Source: Alphaproteobacteria bacterium
GTDB lineage: Bacteria > Pseudomonadota > Alphaproteobacteria > Reyranellales > Reyranellaceae
Assembly (NCBI GenBank): GCA_947474005.1
Contig: CANJHI010000003.1
Coordinates: forward strand, 1-64,000
DNA: 64,000 nucleotides
Direction of reading: 5' to 3'
Positions within the stretch are counted from its first letter, which is position 1. Every line of letters begins with the position of its first letter. A program made the translations under genes and the position numbers. Below are positions 33,126-42,059 of this stretch, piece by piece. The notes beneath the pieces are model-generated. The model was not told the origin of the DNA and searched no databases. It worked only from the letters and a program-made list of their open reading frames with translations.

Positions 33126-33937
33126 CCGGCAGACTGAAGGACAAGGTGGCGATCGTGGTCGGCGCGGGCTCGAGCGGCCCGGGCTGGGGCAACGGCAAGT
33201 GCACAGCCGTCACCTTTGCGCGCCAGGGCGCCAAAGTGTTCTGCGTCGATCGCAAGCGCGCCGCCGCCGAGGAAACGGTCGGTCTCATCGCCAAGGAAGG
33301 CGGCGAGGCGGTCGCCTTCGAGGCCGACGCTTCGAAGAATGCCGATGTGAAATCCATGGTCGATGCCTGCATGGCCAAGTGGGGCCGGGTCGACATCCTC
33401 GACAACAACGTCGGCATCGGCTCGCAGGGCGGGCCGGTCGAGCTTAGCGAGGACGAGTGGGACAAGGTCTTCGACGTCAACGTGAAGAGCTTCTTCCTGA
33501 CGGCCAAGCACGTCATCCCGGTAATGGAGAAGCAGGGCAGGGGCTCGATCGTGAACGTGAGCTCGATCGCCTCGATCCGCAGCCCCAAGGGCATCTCCTA
33601 CCTCGCCTACAACGCGAGCAAGGGCGCGGTGAATTCGCTCACCCTCGCCATTGCCTCGCAGTACGCGGAGAAGGGCATCCGCTGCAACGCCATCCTGCCC
33701 GGCCTAATGCACACGCCGATGATCGACTTCCTGGCCGAGCAGTACGCCAAGGGTGAGAAGGACCACAACCAGGCCTACGACAAGATGATCGCGCTGCGCG
33801 ACAAGGCCTCACCGACCGGCAAGATGGGCACGGGCTGGGACACGGCGAACGCGGCACTGTTCCTGGCCTCGGACGAGGCGGCCTATGTGAACGGCCACCT
33901 GCTGGTGGTCGACGGCGGGATCACGGTGAGGGCTTAG
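33122..33937 (+). CDS. Short-chain dehydrogenase/reductase
   Basis: The 271-residue SDR has an atypical cofactor loop (VVGAGSSGPGWGNGKCTAV, with an insertion relative to TGxxxGxG). It has NNVGIG in place of NNAG, catalytic VNVSSIASI, Tyr-x3-Lys in YLAYNASKGAV, and the C-terminal VNGHLLVVDGG. The ATG at 33122 overlaps the upstream stop and has GGGAG before it. The extended glycine loop marks a divergent subgroup sometimes seen with ring-cleavage or acyl-CoA pathways; the substrate is unknown. Confidence 0.88.
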   Translation: MTGRLKDKVAIVVGAGSSGPGWGNGKCTAVTFARQGAKVFCVDRKRAAAEETVGLIAKEGGEAVAFEADASKNADVKSMVDACMAKWGRVDILDNNVGIGSQGGPVELSEDEWDKVFDVNVKSFFLTAKHVIPVMEKQGRGSIVNVSSIASIRSPKGISYLAYNASKGAVNSLTLAIASQYAEKGIRCNAILPGLMHTPMIDFLAEQYAKGEKDHNQAYDKMIALRDKASPTGKMGTGWDTANAALFLASDEAAYVNGHLLVVDGGITVRA

Positions 33938-33979
33938 CGGCCTTCCGACGTGGACTGAACCATCACGGTCTGGATCAAG

Positions 33980-34137
33980 GAGTTCAGAATTCTTTTCCTC
34001 CCCCGTCTTACGGGGGAGGGCAGGGTGGGGGAAAGCAACAGTCTTGGTGTTGCCTTCCCCCTCCGGCCCTGCGGGCCACCTCCCCCGTGAGACGGGGGAG
34101 GAGATGAGGCGATTCTATTTCAGCCGGAAAAACCTAG
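33980..34137. repeat. Dispersed palindromic repeat, long copy, between convergent genes
   Basis: It contains two copies of a hairpin with arms CCTCCCCCGT/ACGGGGGAGG (33997-34019 and 34079-34101). These flank a GC-rich middle with its own dyad (GGGGGAA...CAACA / TGTTG...TTCCCCC). The outer ends (GAGTTCA..ATTCTT at 33980 and GGAGGAGATGAG..CAG.CGGAAA to 34137) recur at 46899-46980. It fills the gap between two converging genes and could terminate both. Confidence 0.8.
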
Positions 34138-35222
34138 GGCCCCTGCCGCAGCAGGAAGCGGAACGCCAGCGGGCCGGTGATGATGATCAGGAACAGGCGG
34201 AAGAGATGATGGGTCGCCACCATCGCGATCTCGATTCCGAGCGCCAGGCCGATCAGGCTCATCTCTGCAAAACCGCCCGGCGCATAGCTCAGCACCGTGG
34301 CGTCGAAGTTGAGGCCTGTCAGCAGGAACGTGATCTCGGCGAAGCCCACGGCGCAGGCGATCAGCAGGATGGCAGCGCCGATCGAGGCCGCCATCTCCTT
34401 GTGCAGCTTGTCGAAGTTGGCGCCGACGAAGCGGCAGCCGATGCCGGCGCCGACAACGATCTGCGCGGCGGCGACCAGCACGCCCGGCGGCTGGGAGTTG
34501 GTGAGTCCGCCGAGATGGGCGATGGCGCTCACGATCATCGGGCCCATCATGAAGCTCGCCGGCAGGCGCAGCAGGCGGCCAGCAGTAGCACCGACGATGC
34601 CGCAGGCGACCAGGACAGCGTAGTCCTTCCAGTCGTTGCTCGTGGGCCCGTGCACCATGGTGAGCACACTGGTCTGCGCGCCGGTGACCAGCCGGTACCA
34701 GATCGGGATGGTGAGCACGACGGTGAGGATGCGCAGCGCATGGGCAAGCGCGATGGCGCGTTCGTCGCCGCCCAGGGCACCACCCATGATGGTCATGTCG
34801 TTCAGCCCGCCGGGCATCGAGGCGAAATAGCAGGTAACGCGGTCCCAGCCGGTGAAGACGCGCAGCCAGACGTAACAGAGCGTGGCACCGGTCATGGTCA
34901 TGCCGGTGAGCACGCAGAGGCTCACGGCCCATTCGCCGAGGCGTTGCACCAGATCGGGCGTGAAGCCCGAGCCCAGCAGCACGCCCAGGATGATGATCAT
35001 GCCCTGGCGTAGCCGCACCTTCATGCCGATGCGCAGTCCGAAGAAGGCCGCGATCGTGCAGAACACGCAGGGGCCCAGCATCCAGGCGAGCGGCATCTTG
35101 AGCCAGTTGAAGACGAATCCGCCGATCGTGCCGATGACCAGCGCCAGTGCGAGCGGCCCCCAGCCGTCATGGCCGATGATGAGTTTCTTCCCGACCTTGA
35201 GGGGAGCTGCTTTGCCGCTCAA
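34134..35222 (-). CDS. AbrB-family (PF05145-type) membrane protein
   Basis: The 362-residue protein has about ten hydrophobic segments in two similar halves. Each half contains a P-x-A-W/F-M-L/M-G-P signature (MPLAWMLGPCVFCTI and LPASFMMGPMIVSAI), characteristic of the AbrB/'ammonia monooxygenase' permease family. Substrate is unknown. The start is TTG at 35222 with AGGAG at about ten bases; no ATG is available. That ribosome-binding site lies in a 16-bp direct repeat shared with the 3' end of the NAD kinase gene. Confidence 0.85.
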   Translation of the reverse strand: MSGKAAPLKVGKKLIIGHDGWGPLALALVIGTIGGFVFNWLKMPLAWMLGPCVFCTIAAFFGLRIGMKVRLRQGMIIILGVLLGSGFTPDLVQRLGEWAVSLCVLTGMTMTGATLCYVWLRVFTGWDRVTCYFASMPGGLNDMTIMGGALGGDERAIALAHALRILTVVLTIPIWYRLVTGAQTSVLTMVHGPTSNDWKDYAVLVACGIVGATAGRLLRLPASFMMGPMIVSAIAHLGGLTNSQPPGVLVAAAQIVVGAGIGCRFVGANFDKLHKEMAASIGAAILLIACAVGFAEITFLLTGLNFDATVLSYAPGGFAEMSLIGLALGIEIAMVATHHLFRLFLIIITGPLAFRFLLRQGP

Positions 35223-35408
35223 GGCGCGAACTGCTCCTCACTCCGTCGCCCCGAGCGAAGCGAAGCGCAGTCGAGGGGCCTTGCTTCCATATGCAAGACC
35301 GATGGGCTGGAGAGGAGGTCCCTCCACTCGGGACGGAGCCTGCGCCGAGGGCATCCGAGGGGGCCCTCGGTCGGGACGACGGCAACCGTCATGGCGCGAA
35401 CTGCTCCT
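35223..35408. repeat. MITE-like insertion flanked by 16-bp direct repeats
   Basis: The sequence GGCGCGAACTGCTCCT occurs at 35223-35238 and again at 35393-35408, 170 bp apart. Between them lies an element with imperfect terminal inverted repeats: GTCGCCCCGAGCGAAG (35245-35260) and the complement of GTCGTCCCGACCGAGG (35365-35380), 13 of 16 matching. The right copy encodes the end of NAD kinase and its stop; the left copy precedes the abrB-type start. The simplest reading is insertion with duplication of the gene junction. Confidence 0.75.
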
Positions 35409-36168
35409 TGAGGATGCGTTCTTCGAGATCGTGCTCAGGATCGAACAGCAGCGTGAGGACGATGTCGGTGGCCTCGGTCACGGTGACCTTGGCCACGTTG
35501 GGGATCTCGACCGAGTCGGCCGCCGCCGCGACCGGCCGCTTGCGCGGATCGAGGATGGTGAGGTCGACCTTGGAGGCACGCGGCAGGAGCGCGCCGCGCC
35601 AGCGCCGGGGCCGGAAGGCATTGATCGGCGTCAGCGCGAGCAAGCCGGCGCCCAGCGGCAGGATGGGGCCGTGGGCGGAAAGGTTGTAGGCCGTCGAGCC
35701 CGCCGGGGTGGCCACGAGCGCGCCGTCGCAGGAGAGCTCGGCCAGCCGCTTCTGGCCGTCGACCGAGACGGCGATGCGGGCGGTCTGTCGGCTGGAGCGC
35801 AGCAGCGAGACTTCGTTGATCGCGATCACTTCGAAATGCTGGCCGCGGGTGTTGGTGGCGAGCATGCGCAGCGGCGTCAGCGCCACCTTGCGCGCCCGCT
35901 TCAGGCGCTGCAGCAGGCCGACTTCCCGGTAGGTGTTGAGCAGGAACCCGACGGTGCCCAGGTTCATGCCGTAGATCGGAGTCTGGCGCCGGATGTTGCG
36001 GTGCAGGGCCTGCAGCATCAGCCCGTCGCCGCCCAGTGCCACGATGATGTCGGCCTGGGCCGGCGCCACCGCGCCATATCGCTTCTCCAGGCGAGCGCGG
36101 GCGTCCCGCGCGGTCGCAGTGGCGGCCGAGACGAAAGCGAGGAGTGGCGGACGGGAGGAAACGGCCAT
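35389..36168 (-). CDS. nadK: NAD kinase
   Basis: The 259-residue ATP-NAD kinase makes NADP. Hallmarks are all present: the GGDG motif in [29 protein letters not shown], the NE pair ([10 protein letters not shown]), and [20 protein letters not shown]. The C terminus (LKEQFAP) and stop lie inside the right-hand 16-bp direct repeat of the inserted element. It was probably once directly joined to the AbrB-type gene in one operon. Confidence 0.95.
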   Translation of the reverse strand: MAVSSRPPLLAFVSAATATARDARARLEKRYGAVAPAQADIIVALGGDGLMLQALHRNIRRQTPIYGMNLGTVGFLLNTYREVGLLQRLKRARKVALTPLRMLATNTRGQHFEVIAINEVSLLRSSRQTARIAVSVDGQKRLAELSCDGALVATPAGSTAYNLSAHGPILPLGAGLLALTPINAFRPRRWRGALLPRASKVDLTILDPRKRPVAAAADSVEIPNVAKVTVTEATDIVLTLLFDPEHDLEERILKEQFAP

Positions 36169-36269
36169 CGGGATGCTGCAATGCCCTCAATGCAAGAATC
36201 GCACTATAGCCGGAGGACGCCGCCGTGCGATAAAATCCCGGATATAAAAGAACCGCGAGGAGGAACGCG

Positions 36270-37148
36270 ATGGAGCTGGTGCCGCTGGGACCCGGATTTG
36301 GCGTCGAAGTGAAAGGCGTCACCCTGCTCGACGTCGCCATCGATGCCGACGCCTACAAGGCCGTGCGCGAGGCCTTCGAAACCCACTCGCTGCTGGTCTT
36401 CCGCGACCAGCCGATCGCCGACGACATCCAGGTGGCCTACAGCCGGGCCTTCGGGCCGCTCGAGCTCACCAAGGCGGCCTCGGTCGGCGCCAACAGCTTC
36501 TATTCGCGCCTGACCAACGTCGGCGCCAACGGCGAGATCGTGCCGCCGACCGACCGCCAGGTGCTGGTCGCCCAGGCCAACGCGCTCTGGCACACCGATT
36601 CATCGTTCAAAAAGACGCCGGCGCTGGCCTCGGTGCTGACCGCGCGCGTCCTGCCGGCCGAGGACGGCGACACCGAGTTCACCTCGACACGGCTTGCCTG
36701 GGAGCGCCTGCCGACCGACCTGCAGGAGCGCCTCAAGAACTCGGTGGCGACCCACTCCTATGCCAACAGCCGCGACCAGATCCATCCCGATCTCGCCAAC
36801 GCCGAGGAGCGCAAGGCGCTGCCGCCGGTGCGCTGGCGGCTCAACTGGCGCAACCCGGCCAACGACCGTCGCGCACTCTATGTCGCGAGCCATGCCTATG
36901 CGATCGACGGCATGGACGACCGCGATGCGCGCCAGATGCTGGCGCAACTGCTCGACGAGGCGACGCGGCGTGAGTTCGTCTACACCCACAAGTGGCGCAC
37001 CGGCGACGCGGTGATGTGGGACAACCGCGCCATGCTCCATCGCGGCCGGCCGTGGGACTATGCCAAGGAACGCTCTATGGTGCGGACCACAATCTCCGCC
37101 ACCGTGGCCGACGGCCTGAACGAAGTGAAGCCGCCCGTCCTGCATTAG
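36270..37148 (+). CDS. TauD/TfdA-family Fe(II)/2-oxoglutarate dioxygenase
   Basis: The 292-residue dioxygenase has the iron triad His and Asp in LWHTDSSF and distal His in NRAMLHRGRPWDY. The 2-oxoglutarate-binding Arg lies nearby (MVRTTIS). FRDQPIADDIQVAYSRAFGPLE is a typical N-terminal segment. Substrates in the family include taurine, 2,4-D and alkyl sulfates; none can be chosen. GAGGAGGAACGCG precedes the ATG. It converges on the radical SAM gene across a palindromic repeat. Confidence 0.92.
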   Translation: MELVPLGPGFGVEVKGVTLLDVAIDADAYKAVREAFETHSLLVFRDQPIADDIQVAYSRAFGPLELTKAASVGANSFYSRLTNVGANGEIVPPTDRQVLVAQANALWHTDSSFKKTPALASVLTARVLPAEDGDTEFTSTRLAWERLPTDLQERLKNSVATHSYANSRDQIHPDLANAEERKALPPVRWRLNWRNPANDRRALYVASHAYAIDGMDDRDARQMLAQLLDEATRREFVYTHKWRTGDAVMWDNRAMLHRGRPWDYAKERSMVRTTISATVADGLNEVKPPVLH

Positions 37149-37182
37149 GCTGTGTTTCGATTCCGTGGAATCACACCACCAA

Positions 37183-37338
37183 CCTCACCCTGAGGTGTGC
37201 GCGCAGCGCGCGTCTCGAATCGGGCGAAGTAGTCTCCGCCCTGTGGTGGGCAACAGAACGGTGCGGGTGCCATGCTTCGAGACGCCGCGCTAAGCGCGGC
37301 ACAGGGCGGGAGTTACCCCGCCCGACTCAGCATGAGGT
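37183..37338. repeat. Alphaproteobacterial-type palindromic repeat between convergent genes
   Basis: The left arm (37183-37219: CCTCACCCTGAGGTG then GCGCGCAGCGCGCGTCTCGAA) is answered by TTCGAGACGCCGCGCTAAGCG (from 37276) and CTCAGCATGAGG (to about 37337). Further short stems occur inside, such as GGGCGGG/CCCGCCC. The motif type (CCTCA.xTGAGG...GTCTCGAA) is familiar from intergenic repeats of several alphaproteobacteria. It occupies most of the 234-bp gap between two converging genes. Confidence 0.78.
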
Positions 37339-37382
37339 GTCCTTCTAACCTGAAATGAGCGCCAAGGCGCCGGCGAAACGGA

Positions 37383-39194
37383 TTACTCCGCCGCTTCGAG
37401 GTGCTGCAGGTTGTGGGCCGCGGCGACCTTGGCGCGGGCGACGTCTTCGCCGCGCTTCTTGGTGACGGCGGCACCGCCGCCGGCGGTGTCGGCGAACAAC
37501 GACAGCTTGTCCATCTCGTCCTCACCCACCGGCTCCAGGGCCAGGTCGGTGTACTCGTGGCGCTTGGGATCGAACCGGACCTTCTGGCCGATGCGCCAGC
37601 CCTGCCAGGAGAGGCGTCCGTAGATCTTGAGCTTGCGCCAGGTCTCGAGCGCCAGCTTCCAGTGGAACACGCCGATCGGCTCGATCTTCATGCCGTAGCG
37701 GCGGTCGCGGCGGTACTTCAGGCGGACGACGCCGCCTTCCAGCGGATGGATATTCTCGGCCTCGAACATGATCTTGAACATGGTCATGAATTGGGCCGGC
37801 TCGGCCGGGTTGCGCCCAGGGATGGAGCCATGGCGGCGCGCCACCGTCTCGATGTGCTCGGGCGTGTAATAGGTGCGCCAGGCGTCGCGATATGTTTGTT
37901 CGTACTCGGCGTCGCTCATCTTGGGATGATGGACGACGCGATGATTGAGGTCGTACTTGTTGAGATCAGGGTCCATCCATACGCCCTGCTTCCAGAGCGT
38001 CTGATGGTCCTCGGATCCGGGCAGCGGCGTCAGCATGAAGAGCTCGAGAATGTCGAGCGGCAGTTCCTTCTTGATGATCTCCATGTCGCGCAGGATCGAT
38101 TCGCGCGTGTCGCCAGGGAAGCCCAGGATGTAGCCGGCCCAGGTCGAGGCGCCGCTGGTGTGCCATGCCTGCAGCATCTTGCGGTATTCGGTGATCTTGT
38201 TCTGGCGCTTCTTGGCGGCCAGCAGATTGTCCGGATTGACGTTCTCCAGCCCGATGAAGACCCGATAGACACCGGCCCAGCGCGACTTGTGGATGAAGTT
38301 CGGGATGCGATGGCACTGGGTGTCGACCTGGATGATCAGGGACACCTTGATGCCCTCGTTCTCCTTCAGCTCGATGAGCCGGTCGAAAAAGTCCTCCCAG
38401 TGCTTGTTGCGGGCCATGTTGTCGTCGGTGATGAAGAACGACGTGATGCCCTGCTTGTAGTTCTCGCGGATGATCGCTTCGAGGTCGTCGGCGCTGCGGA
38501 AGCGGCTCTTGCGGCCCTGCACGTTGATGATGGTGCAGAACGAGCACTGGAACGGGCAGCCGCGACCGAGGTCGAAGCTCGACTTGCGGCCTTCGTTGCG
38601 CGCAAGGGCCGCCGGCGGCAGATGCGGCGTCGGCGCGCCCTCGATGCCCGGCAGGTCGTCCATGTAGTTGTAGAGCGGCTTCAGTCTCTGGTGCCAGGCG
38701 TCGAGCAGCACCTCGTCGAGACGGCCTTCCTCGGCCTCGCCGGCGTAGATCGAGATACCCATGTCCATCGCCGCCTGGATCTCGGGCGGCACGACCGGCA
38801 GCATCGACAGGCAGCCCGCGGCATGGAAGCCGCCCATGGCGACCGGCAGGCCGGCTTTGAGGAAGTGGCGCGCCAGGTCGACGGCGTGGGGAAATTGGTT
38901 CGACTGCACGCCGACCAGGCAGATCAGGGCCTTGCCCCCCGTCCGCTCGATGTCGGCCATGATCTTGTCCGGCTGGACGCGGGTATTCGTCTCGTCGAAC
39001 GGCTTGATGAGGATATCGACGTCCGGGCCCAGCACCAGGCGCTGCCGGCAATCTTCACCCAGCCCATAGAGCGCGGCCAGGGTGTTGGAGGGAATGTGAG
39101 AGCGGAACCAGGTGATCGGATAGCCGTCGTCGTCGTAGTGCGTCGGCTTGATCAGCACCAGGTGGAACGTCGTTCGCTTTTTTGCCCCGCCCAT
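37383..39194 (-). CDS. B12-binding-domain radical SAM protein
   Basis: The 603-residue protein has an N-terminal cobalamin-binding-like domain (about 1-180: VDILIKPFDE, LICLVGVQSNQFPHAVDLARHF, GGFHAAG). A radical SAM domain follows, with the CX3CX2C cluster motif GRGCPFQCSFC (about residue 215), then FFITDDNMARNK and FIGLENVNPDNLL. Relatives methylate or rearrange unactivated carbons; the product is unknown. The ATG at 39194 with GGAG nine bases upstream is preferred to TTG at 39209. It stands alone; the 275 bases upstream hold nothing identified. Confidence 0.9.
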   Translation of the reverse strand: MGGAKKRTTFHLVLIKPTHYDDDGYPITWFRSHIPSNTLAALYGLGEDCRQRLVLGPDVDILIKPFDETNTRVQPDKIMADIERTGGKALICLVGVQSNQFPHAVDLARHFLKAGLPVAMGGFHAAGCLSMLPVVPPEIQAAMDMGISIYAGEAEEGRLDEVLLDAWHQRLKPLYNYMDDLPGIEGAPTPHLPPAALARNEGRKSSFDLGRGCPFQCSFCTIINVQGRKSRFRSADDLEAIIRENYKQGITSFFITDDNMARNKHWEDFFDRLIELKENEGIKVSLIIQVDTQCHRIPNFIHKSRWAGVYRVFIGLENVNPDNLLAAKKRQNKITEYRKMLQAWHTSGASTWAGYILGFPGDTRESILRDMEIIKKELPLDILELFMLTPLPGSEDHQTLWKQGVWMDPDLNKYDLNHRVVHHPKMSDAEYEQTYRDAWRTYYTPEHIETVARRHGSIPGRNPAEPAQFMTMFKIMFEAENIHPLEGGVVRLKYRRDRRYGMKIEPIGVFHWKLALETWRKLKIYGRLSWQGWRIGQKVRFDPKRHEYTDLALEPVGEDEMDKLSLFADTAGGGAAVTKKRGEDVARAKVAAAHNLQHLEAAE

Positions 39195-39469
39195 CACGGA
39201 TGTCTCCAACTCAATAACCCCGCGTGTGGTGTCAATTCGAACCTTCTACCGCCAGAAGGCCCTCGCGGACCACACTGCTCTGAGCGGGTCGATGACGCAA
39301 GTGCGAGAGAGCTATATTCACAGGCTCCAAATGTCAAAAAAAGCTACAGCTTGTAAGGGTTTGGCGGCATTACTACGCCCTTTAGTAGGGGCTGCCCTGA
39401 GGAGGAGTTCATTGCCGCCCGTGCCTCGAGCGGGCAAGTTGCCGCTCCCCGGAGGCGCACCCTCACAAG

Positions 39470-40750
39470 ATGCCCGAGGGGAAGGGGAACGACCAAGACG
39501 TGAGTCTCATCGCGCGCGTGCCGGCATTGGCGCCGTTTCGCATCAGGAGTTTCCGGTTCCAGTGGCCGGCCGACCTGCTTGCCTCCTGGGCGTTCGAGAT
39601 GGAAGGCGTGATCCTCGGCTGGTTCGTGCTGGTCGCGACCGGCTCGGTCCTGGCGCTGGCCGTTTTCGGCTCGCTGCAATTCCTGGGAACCCTGATCTCG
39701 CCGCTGTTCGGCATGGCGGGCGACCGCTTCGGCTACCGCAACCTGCTGTGCCTGATGCGCGGGACCTACGTGGCCGTGGCGCTCATGCTGATGGGCCTGT
39801 TCCTGGCCGGCCTCGCCTCACCGGTACCGGTGTTCATCCTGGCGGCATTGATCGGGCTGGTGCGTCCGTCCGACATCACGTTGCGCAACCTTCTGGTCGG
39901 CGAGACCATGCCGGCCGAATACCTCATGCGGGCGATGGGCGTGTCGCGCACCACTGCCGACTCGGCGCGCATCGTGGGCGCTCTCTCGGGTGCCACCCTC
40001 GTAGCCGTGCTGGGCTCGGGGCTGGCCTATGTCGCGGTGTGCATCGTCTACACGATCAGCCTCGCGCTCACCTTCGGCGTCGGGATCCGGCGCGTCAGGG
40101 TGCTGGGCGATGCCGGGACGGCCGGCTCGCCGCTGCAGTCGCTCAAGGAAGGCTTCGCCTACATCTGGGCGAGCCCGGACATGCGGGCAACGATGCTGCT
40201 CGCCTTCCTGGTGAATTTCGCGGCCTATCCCCTGGTCGGCTCGCTGCTGGCCTATGTCGCCAAGAACATCTACGGCCTCGACCAGACCGGTCTCGGCTGG
40301 CTGCTGGCGAGCTTCGCGGGCGGCGCCCTGCTGGGCTCGATCCTGGTGTCGATGTACGGCGCGCGGATCCAGCCGGCGAGGACGATGATCGCGGGCGCAC
40401 TGGTCTGGTTCGCGCTCAACCTCGCCTTCTCGTGGATCAGTTCGCCGGCCTGGGGCGAGGCGCTGCTGTTTCTGGCCGGTCTCACACAGAGCTTCTGCAT
40501 GGTGCCGATGGCGGTGCTCCTGCTGCGCGGGGCCGATCCCGCGTTGCGCGGCCGCGTCATGGGCGTGCGCATGCTGGCCGTCTACGGCCTGCCCGTCGGC
40601 CTGCTGCTGTCGGGACCGCTGGTCGAGCATGCCGGCTTTGCGATCACGGGTTCGCTGTACAGTCTGCTCGGGATCGGCTTCACGCTGCTGATCGCTGTGC
40701 GCTGGCGGGCGGAGCTTTGGCATCAGGGCGCCCCCGGCAACTTGAGGTGA
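39470..40750 (+). CDS. MFS transporter (MFS_3/enterobactin-exporter-like)
   Basis: The 426-residue protein has about 12 hydrophobic segments. It shows the MFS_3 pattern at the start (FRIRSFRFQWPADLLASWAFEMEGVILGWFVL), a motif A-like GMAGDRFGYRNLL, and a central cytoplasmic loop before SPDMRATMLLAFLVNFAAYPLVGS. Substrate is unknown. The ATG at 39470 has no strong ribosome-binding site; a GTG ten codons later is an alternative. The lpxR-like gene follows after 34 bases. Confidence 0.85.
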   Translation: MPEGKGNDQDVSLIARVPALAPFRIRSFRFQWPADLLASWAFEMEGVILGWFVLVATGSVLALAVFGSLQFLGTLISPLFGMAGDRFGYRNLLCLMRGTYVAVALMLMGLFLAGLASPVPVFILAALIGLVRPSDITLRNLLVGETMPAEYLMRAMGVSRTTADSARIVGALSGATLVAVLGSGLAYVAVCIVYTISLALTFGVGIRRVRVLGDAGTAGSPLQSLKEGFAYIWASPDMRATMLLAFLVNFAAYPLVGSLLAYVAKNIYGLDQTGLGWLLASFAGGALLGSILVSMYGARIQPARTMIAGALVWFALNLAFSWISSPAWGEALLFLAGLTQSFCMVPMAVLLLRGADPALRGRVMGVRMLAVYGLPVGLLLSGPLVEHAGFAITGSLYSLLGIGFTLLIAVRWRAELWHQGAPGNLR

Positions 40751-40784
40751 CGCAACCCTTGCCGGTTTGGGGCGTTGTCGTTGG

Positions 40785-41873
40785 ATGGAAGCCAAAGTCG
40801 CCAAGACCGTGGCCTTGGCAACGGCTCTCGTCCTGTCGAACGCAGCCCTGCTCTCGGCCCAAACGCCACCGCCGCCCTCCTCGGCGACCGAGGACGAAAA
40901 GCGCAGCATCTACACGTTCCAGGTTGAGAACGACGTCTTCAACCGGATCGCACGCTCCGATCGCGATTACACCAGCGGCCTTCGGGCGGGGTGGCTGTCG
41001 CCGGCACTGACCGGGCTGCCGGACGGCATTGTCGCGGCCACCACCATCCCGACCTTCTTCGGCGAGGCGCCGGCCACGTCGGTCATTCGCCGCCTCGCCA
41101 TCTCATTCGGCCAGAACATCTACACGCCGCAGGACACGTGGATCGCCCAGCCGATCTACAACGACCGGCCCTACGCCGCGTGGCTCTACGGAAGCTTCGC
41201 CCTGCAGTACACCTACAAGCGTTTCGACGAGAAGACCGGCAAGGACGAGCCGATGCGGCTCGACACGCTGCAGTTCGACGCCGGCGTGATCGGCCCGGCG
41301 GCGGGCGGCTCGTTCGTGCAGAACAACTGGCACACCCTGATCGGCGTGGCGCCGACCTACGGCTGGGCGAACCAGCTCCACAACGAACCGACCCTGGGGA
41401 TTGCCTTCGAGCGGCGCTGGCGCACCGGCCGCTCCGTTCTGATCGAGGATCCGAAGCTCGAGGTCGACTTCATCCCGCGCCTGGGGGCCGCTCTCGGCAA
41501 TGTCGCCACCTACGCCAGCGTCGGCGGCACTGCGCGCATCGGCAAGAACCTGCGCGACGATTTCGGCCCGACGCGCGCCCGGCCGGCGCTGCCCGGCTCG
41601 GAGGCGTTCATCGGCGACGGCAGCTTCGGCTGGTATCTGTTCGCCGGCATCGATGCCCAGGCGGTCGCGCGCAACATCTTCCTCGACGGCAATACCGACG
41701 GCCAGAGCCTGAGCGTCGGCCATCTGCCCTTCGTCGGCGAAGCCCAGGCAGGTTTCGCCATTCTCTACGGCGGCGTGCGCTTCACCTATACGCAGGTGTT
41801 GCGCACGCCGGAGTTCTCTCAGCAGAATCGCTTCACGCAGTTCGGTTCGGTGAACATCACATTCCGATACTGA
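40785..41873 (+). CDS. LpxR-family outer-membrane lipid A deacylase (DUF2219)
   Basis: The 362-residue protein has a signal peptide (cut near AALLSAQ). It contains the LpxR N-terminal signature FQVENDVFNRIARSDRDYTSGLRAGW, with the Asn-Asp and Asp-Tyr-Thr-x-Gly residues that hold calcium and the active site. A beta-barrel pattern follows, ending NITFRY. LpxR removes the 3'-acyloxyacyl chain of lipid A. The C-terminal aromatic residue suits BAM insertion. Whether it acts on lipid A here is untested; the assignment is by signature. Confidence 0.85.
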   Translation: MEAKVAKTVALATALVLSNAALLSAQTPPPPSSATEDEKRSIYTFQVENDVFNRIARSDRDYTSGLRAGWLSPALTGLPDGIVAATTIPTFFGEAPATSVIRRLAISFGQNIYTPQDTWIAQPIYNDRPYAAWLYGSFALQYTYKRFDEKTGKDEPMRLDTLQFDAGVIGPAAGGSFVQNNWHTLIGVAPTYGWANQLHNEPTLGIAFERRWRTGRSVLIEDPKLEVDFIPRLGAALGNVATYASVGGTARIGKNLRDDFGPTRARPALPGSEAFIGDGSFGWYLFAGIDAQAVARNIFLDGNTDGQSLSVGHLPFVGEAQAGFAILYGGVRFTYTQVLRTPEFSQQNRFTQFGSVNITFRY

Positions 41874-41889
41874 GGGCCGATCCTAAGCG

Positions 41890-42045
41890 CTATATTCGTC
41901 CCATCAGCAGCAGGACCACCACGATGAGCAGCACCAGGCCCGCGCCGCCGCTGGGGAAGTAGCCCCAGCCGCTGCTGTAGCCCCAGTGCGGCAGGGCACC
42001 GACCAGGATCAGAATCAGGACGATCAGCAGAATGGTGCCCAGCAT
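41890..42045 (-). CDS. DUF3309 small membrane protein
   Basis: The 51-residue protein reads MLGTILLIVLILILVGALPH, then WGYSSGWGYFPSGGAG, then a second hydrophobic helix LVLLIVVVLLLMGRI. Two short helices around a Trp/Gly/Tyr turn are diagnostic of DUF3309, a family of tiny proteins of unknown function. It begins 14 bases after the sodB stop, so it is likely cotranscribed with superoxide dismutase. Confidence 0.88.
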   Translation of the reverse strand: MLGTILLIVLILILVGALPHWGYSSGWGYFPSGGAGLVLLIVVVLLLMGRI

Positions 42046-42059
42046 GAAGGTCTCCGTGG

